NCBI RefSeq assembly: GCF_032854445.1
Contig: NC_088301.1
Coordinates: forward strand, 49,287,116-49,351,115
Direction: 5' to 3'
Origin: Liolophura sinensis
Taxonomy: Eukaryota > Mollusca > Polyplacophora > Chitonida > Chitonidae
Length of the DNA: 64,000 nucleotides
Shown: piece after piece, positions 58,865 through 64,000 of the stretch
Layout: each line of letters opens with the position of its first letter
How positions within the stretch are numbered: position 1 is the stretch's first letter
Made by a program: the position numbers and the translations under genes
The notes under the pieces: generated by a model
What the model was told of the DNA's origin: nothing
Database searches by the model: none
The model's input: the letters and a program-made list of their open reading frames with translations, nothing else

Positions 58865-59220
58865 TGTTAAGGTCAATGTTACGAATGCTGTCTCAGAAAG
58901 TATGTTATTGTGGTAAGTATTATGCTTAAGTTTTTCATGCATGTAAAGCGCAATAACATGATAGGGATTTTCTGTTGTTGATGCTCTTGAATTAAGTCAA
59001 ATTACAAGATCAGTGTTAGGGTAAATGTTGGGGGTGTTATCTCAAAAAGTATTGTAAAAAGCATGTATTGTGCTCAGGTTTTCCATACATGTAAAGGACA
59101 GTAACACAAGGAGGATGTTCAATCATTGATTCTCTTTGTTGAATTAATTACCATAAATTACAAAATTCATGACCTTCCATGGCTTTTGTGTGTATTAGAA
59201 TCCATGTTACGGTAAATGTT
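58865..59220 (+). repeat. Diverged tandem duplication, ~150-190 bp unit
   Basis: The order GTTAAGGTCAATGTT, (C/A)TCA(G/A)AAAGTAT, TATTGTG(G/C)T, TTTTTCATGCATGTAAAG / TTTTCCATACATGTAAAG, CAATAACA / CAGTAACA, GTTGATGCTCTTGAATTAA / GTTGAATTAATT appears first from 58865 and again from 59014. A third unit starts at about 59206 (GTTACGGTAAATGTT) and quickly fades. Confidence 0.7.
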
Positions 59221-59944
59221 TAATTTCTTTATGTATTGAATTAAAGTTTTGCAGTTCATGTGTCTTAAATGTGAAAATACTCTTCATAGGTTTTAGATTA
59301 GTTTACTGCATGACAAATCATGAACCTCTCATCTTCTGCTCTGTCAAAGGACACCCAGTTTTAGGATATGAGTGGACATTTGTCATTAATGCGGTCATTG
59401 TTAGCTAACTAATATTCTGTGTATTCCAAAATCCTTTGCCGAAAGAGTAAATATTTGCATTGAACCAAATATCCATTTACTTGGTATAGCAGACATTGCC
59501 AGGTACACCTGGAGAGGAGGGCAGCATAAGCTGGTCAAAATAAGGGTTTCATTTATATATTTATAACTAGAAGTAAAACGTCAACAGCTGAACACGAAAT
59601 AGAAGAAGCTGAACTGTTTGTCAGACATTTATTGTGAAACATCTCTACATACGTCAGGGAGGGTCTCTGAAAGCTATTCCTTCGAGGTGTTCAGTGCTTG
59701 GAACTGTACATGTGTCTACTGCAGCAAAAACAACCTGTTGACCTTCCACTAATAGATGGTACTTCTTTTGGTCATCAATGGATAGGTAGATTGGAGACTT
59801 CAAGAAAGTAGTTGTGGATGAGGTTGTGTCAATCTTTGTACAGCCTTTTGTTCATTTAAGGCTATATTTCAGTCAATATGAATGTCCATATCTACATGTC
59901 AGAGATTGCCTGTAATTTGCTAAAGGTCCTAAGGTTTACCTCCT

Positions 59945-60013
59945 GCACTCCAGTTTCCTCTACCCATAAAACTGACATCATTATAAAAGTGGAAAATTCT
60001 AGAGTAAGACATT
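59945..60013 (+). repeat. Decayed SINE-like tail
   Basis: Reads CCAGTTTCCTCTACCCATAA, then AACTGACATCATTATAAAAG, then GAAAATTCTAGAGTA. It shares with 62906 the order TTTCCTC(T/A)(A)CCCATAAAACT, CATCAT, AAAATTCT and resembles the family A end with CCATAATG replaced by CCATAAAACTNAC, so it may be a subfamily. Confidence 0.5.
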
Positions 60014-62126
60014 TATCAACAGTCAAATTATAAATATAATAAACTGAAATGGTTTGATGGATGTACATGTATATTGTTTCATGTTCATCTTGACTGTATA
60101 ACTAAACAGGATGAAATGGGTGTTCACTCCACTACACCAGTCATAATGTGTGGTTGGTACGTCATTGTTTATATACGTCATATATATATTTTACGGTTTT
60201 TCAGCCCTGTTCTTTCCACATAGTGAATCATGTTTTTGTCATCTAAAATCTTTTAGTGATCATTGGACTGGAATTTATATACAGAAGGAGACGCAATTAG
60301 AGGTGTTGTGTTGTCCAGTGCCAGTATTTTGAATAGCAACTAATGTAGCTTACACCTGGCGTGTAAGTGTACGGGATGCTTGTTTGTCTAAATCAAGCCA
60401 TTCAATCGATTACATGCCAATTCTAAAGGTTCACTTAAGGCTTCTGTCCTAATACTGTATGATTGTGTGGGTGGAATGGTTGGTTACAACATTTTTAGAA
60501 TTTTAGAAGCCACAAGGAATGAAATGTCCTTTCATGTATCTTGTTGATCATGTGCATACATCACAGTGTTTTAACTGCTTGTACATGGTTATGTTTAGGA
60601 GCAATAAGCTGATGTGCATGACAGCTGCCCTTGGCACAGGCAGACAAAATCCCAGAACGCCTACACAAACAGATCAGCACTTATGTGCATGTACCTACAA
60701 TAACGTGGATGGAGCTGAAAATAGCCTGCAATATACAAAGCTATCAATAAGTAAACAAACTCCAGCAAATGCCCACATGATCATCAAAGAAAAAAGGATC
60801 ACTTTTCAAACAAAAGAAAAATTAGTTTTTGACTAGTAGTTGAATTTAATATTTAATGAATTTTATGTATTGGAAAGATTTTGTGGAATTCTTTGTTAAT
60901 GTATCTTCTGGGTTTACATGTATACTGTTCACAGCAAACAGAAATTGTTGACATTACATGTGTTTGTTAGGATATTGCAAATCAACTTGGATGTATTTGT
61001 AGAAAATGGAATGTCTAAAATCAATACTTACCTGAAGAGAGATATTTTATGCATTGTACCAAGCAGTATTTTTCATTTTTGATATGTAGGATTTGGCATC
61101 GGTAGACCTGTAGAACATGCTTTCTTGTTATCCATGTGTGTATTAAAATGTCTTTAAGTCACTTCAGCCATCCCGTATGCATGCAAGCCATGATAATGAT
61201 TTTTGCATTGCGTTTGGTCTTCGCATTGTATGACATAAGATGCATGCGATGATATTTTAAACTTGTTTAAACTTGCTTTTACATTAAGAGTAACTGGATT
61301 AAGAGTTCAAGATGCTCAAAAAGTGTACTTTGTTCTGAGTTCTTGAATTTTGATTATGATATCATTTCTTGTCAATGACCGAATCATTACAGCTAACCAC
61401 TTTTTCCTCTACAGTATTTAATTTTGATAGCTTAAACTGTACATCAAACACACAAGCAGTGATATGGAAATATGAAAATGACAGACATGTCATTTGACGA
61501 TTAAAAATAAACAGGAAAGTGTTCTGAATACAGTATGAACATTTAGCTGTTGTATTGTAATAATTGATATTATTCAGTTCTCATTGCCTTGTCGATCAAT
61601 TTGGTTTAATGACTTCTCATTAAATTGGCACATGTATTCTCTTATATTCATAGACCATTCATTGAGCAGCTAAAATTAAACTGATTGTGCACAGTGAATT
61701 TGATGAAGTAAATATTCTTGCACATTAATTTAAAGAGGATGTCCAGTCAGTGAGTAGCAATCATACAGTATTTACTTGTTGATTTAACCTACAGGTTGTT
61801 GATTTACCTTATGTGCACAGGCTGTCATACTCTCCTAGTTCATTCTGAGAACCAGAATAAAACATATTGCAAATTCATGTTATTTTGCTGTCGTGCAGTT
61901 GAGCCCGAAGTAGTAAATATAAAGGTTAGATGCATGATTGCTGCAAATAATTTTCAAGAAGTTTCTATCCAAAATGGTCTTGTTACAGTTATCCAGCTGG
62001 CATTGATATGTTTATTTAGAATAATAATTGACCAAGACGCCTCCTGTCGCACTCTAGTCAATAATAAATTTGCATGATGCCAGCTAATCTGTCTTACAGT
62101 TAAGCTTTATATAGGAGTTATGATCA

Positions 62127-62297
62127 ATGGCAGAATTCATGTGGGAGGTTGTGTGTAGGTTTGCACTATGGTTCTATGAGAAGAGCATGAATCTGGAGCA
62201 GTCACCAGTTCAGAGTAGTATGCAGGACCTGGAGATCAATACGAAGCCGTCAGTGAAATACAAGTGGTTGTGCTGTCCCCCTTGGGTGAAGATATAA
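62127..62297 (+). CDS. Unrecognised 56-codon open frame
   Basis: ATG at 62127, stop TAA at 62295. It contains FALWFYEKSMNLEQSPVQSS and ends CCPPWVKI. Codon choice looks more coding-like than the surrounding intron, and an AG dinucleotide (GTGTAG) lies at 62153-62158, so it might be part of an alternative exon of CADPS or chance. I do not recognise the protein and cannot relate it to the CADPS sequence. Confidence 0.15.
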   Translation: MAEFMWEVVCRFALWFYEKSMNLEQSPVQSSMQDLEINTKPSVKYKWLCCPPWVKI

Positions 62298-62905
62298 AGC
62301 TAAAATATTCTGCTGATACCCAGGAAGCTGTTGAAGCCACACTGATTAGAATACTCAGAATGTTCATGTACATGGCTTAGGACAAGATAAGCTTAACTGG
62401 TATTCCAATATAGGTTTTTGGTTCTGTGCATATACATGTTACACTTCTAGATGATATTTACTGGGCAGTTTTCAAGAAACACACGTAATTTGTCTTTATC
62501 CCATGTATGAAAACAGAATGATTTTATTGGAATCTAAAATTTCTGGTAAGGTGAGGATAATTTGGTAGTGAATTTTGATCCTGGATAAATGGCATAATTT
62601 AAGTTGCTTTTTTTTTTTTCAGTAGCCCGGCTTGATATTGAAAGTATTATTAAAATAAGCTAACTGTATACATGTATACCAGCATTATATTATATGCAGG
62701 TGAAAGGAAGCAGGACGTTACTCAGTTGCACTCATCTTCACTCATTAGCACTGATATATGACACATAAGGTGCAGGTGCATCAGAGCTTGGAGAAGGAGT
62801 TTTAAGATTCCTCCTCTAATTGTTTGCTTGGGTTTGATGACAACAAGATTATACAAGAGGAAAGTTTGTCAGTATTTTGCCACAAAGCTGTGTGTTTACC
62901 TAAAC

Positions 62906-63018
62906 CACTCCAATTTCCTCAACCCATAAAACTCACTAACATCATACATGTACATGTATAAGTAAAAAAAAATTCTTGACTTTGGCACTACAACAATAAT
63001 TAAATTAATCAATCAAAT
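62906..63018 (+). repeat. Decayed SINE-like 3' end
   Basis: Reads ACTCCAATTTCCTCAACCCA, then TAAAACTCACTAACATCATA, then a TACATGTACATGTATAAGTA insertion-like stretch, an AAAAATTCTTGACTTTGGCA segment, and TCAATCAAATG. Parallels 59945 and, more distantly, the family A tail. Confidence 0.5.
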
Positions 63019-64000
63019 GTAAATGCATGATTTGTGTATTGTTACAGGAGAATAGATGTGTTTGTGTGTGAACATTGTTGCTGTGTGTGAATGTACTTGT
63101 GTGAAATACATGTACATGTAATTCTGTAGAAAGGTATTTCTTTCAAACATGTGAAGTCTTTGTTTAATGTTTGGCAGCTGTACTCAGTTAATCAGCTTTC
63201 TGTCTCTTGGCAGACATCCCATTGCATTAGACTGAGAAGATTTGCAAACATATGGATTGCGAGGAATATGACCAGAGGAAAGGTCTAAAGCAAACTTCTT
63301 TGTTAATGTTAACCAAAACTCTATGAATGGAAGTTATTTGGAGATGTGGAAATGGTTTAGTTCCTTGTACATGTAAGGCTGGTTTTAAAGTTAATATGGT
63401 CATATAACTCTTATGTACATGTTTACTGTATGTACACTTTATCTAAATAGGTCGTCAAGAAAGTATTTTCATCTGTCATTTCGCTTTTTCTTACTTGATT
63501 AAGTTCCTTACAGAATGCTCTATGGCAATGCAGTAACTGTACATTCAACGTCCTGTTTATTAATTTATATGTGCCATGTTTACCCCAAAAAGTATAGTGT
63601 AGGTGCCTATATGGCTTCTGCTTAATGTCTCTGTTTTAAACTAAGACTAGGGATCTTTATTCAATAGACAGAATGTAAAGTGTGCCAAAGAAGTTCAGAC
63701 TGGATGTTACTTTTTGTTGACTCTACCTATGGCAAGTGGTAGAGTGTGCGTGTGACTACAGTAGAATCCAGCAATCAGTCTGCCCCTGCGTCTGATTATT
63801 GGTTTAGTGAACCACAAGTCTATTGATTTCCAAACTCTTTGCCACCAGCTTCATCATGAGGACATTACTTTTTATGATCTACCGCCTGCTGGCTGGGCTT
63901 TGTTATGAAGTGAGCTTTGTGTGTGTGTTTACATGATTCTCATTTTTAACAGAGCTCTTAGAGCAAAGGATCAATGGATCATTTCAGAGTTTAACCTTTA

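Larger units (their letters stand above)
58048..64000 (+). other. CADPS intron 3, runs off window
   Basis: No segment resembling the next CADPS exon (the conserved stretch before the C2 domain) was found, so it is taken to lie beyond 64000. Inside are diverged tandem units (58865-59220), two decayed SINE-like pieces, and a 56-codon frame at 62127. The rest is AT-rich with nothing recognised. Confidence 0.75.

Noticed and set aside
60519-60836. 105-codon open frame in CADPS intron 3
   Set aside because: No recognised homology, no splice context, and the codons look like AT-rich intron; chance is likely.
63725-63775. tRNA-like segment (ATGGCAAGTGGTAGAGTG)
   Set aside because: Only an A-box-like start; no B box, anticodon arm or acceptor pairing.
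63951-64000. Possible next CADPS exon after TTTTTAACAG at the window end
   Set aside because: The frame that fits phase 2 reads R-A-L-R-A-K-D-Q-W, which does not resemble the conserved CADPS sequence expected next.

Overview
This is a eukaryotic, intron-rich, AT-rich stretch of animal genome. The two large genes are metazoan. The short interspersed repeats (tRNA-like heads, AAATAAATAAAT tails) and the scattered ACATGTACATGT motifs look like those of lophotrochozoans, most probably a marine mollusc such as a bivalve or gastropod. The species call is an inference; nothing in the window fixes it.

Layout. (1) 1-13.4 kb: no gene that I can support. It holds repeat fragments, G-runs, a (TA)n tract and a (TA)n(TG)n tract. 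(2) 13.4-15.2 kb, plus strand: a SINE, then the last two exons of a universal stress protein (UspA-fold) gene with a complete ATP-binding motif. Its 5' exons were not found. (3) 17.6-42 kb, minus strand: a complete KMT2E/MLL5-type gene (one gene standing for vertebrate KMT2E and SETD5, and fly upSET). I could join 28 coding exons in an unbroken frame, giving about 1,732 residues: HCF-1-binding motif, PHD finger, SET domain with a degenerate catalytic motif, a Ser/Thr-rich middle and a proline-rich tail. (4) 42.56-64 kb, plus strand: the 5' part of the CADPS/CAPS gene (calcium-dependent activator protein for secretion). Exons 1-3 encode residues 1-343. They are separated by a 14.1 kb first intron, and the third intron runs off the window.

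KMT2E and CADPS are head to head. Only a few hundred bases separate a candidate KMT2E 5' non-coding exon from the CADPS start codon, so they may share a promoter region. From memory, human KMT2E and CADPS2 both lie on 7q and SETD5 and CADPS both on 3p, so the adjacency here fits an ancestral linkage later duplicated in vertebrates.

Repeats: at least three tRNA-derived SINE families (A, B and C below), a probable DNA-transposon remnant with a half zinc finger in CADPS intron 1, a diverged tandem duplication in CADPS intron 3, and a degenerate repeat field at 9.6-10.6 kb. I found no tRNA or rRNA gene, no CRISPR array and no operon structure. The most interesting items are the head-to-head KMT2E-CADPS pair and the full KMT2E structure (lost catalytic motif, intact PHD finger, HCF-1 motif at a splice junction). 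No clearly new system was seen.
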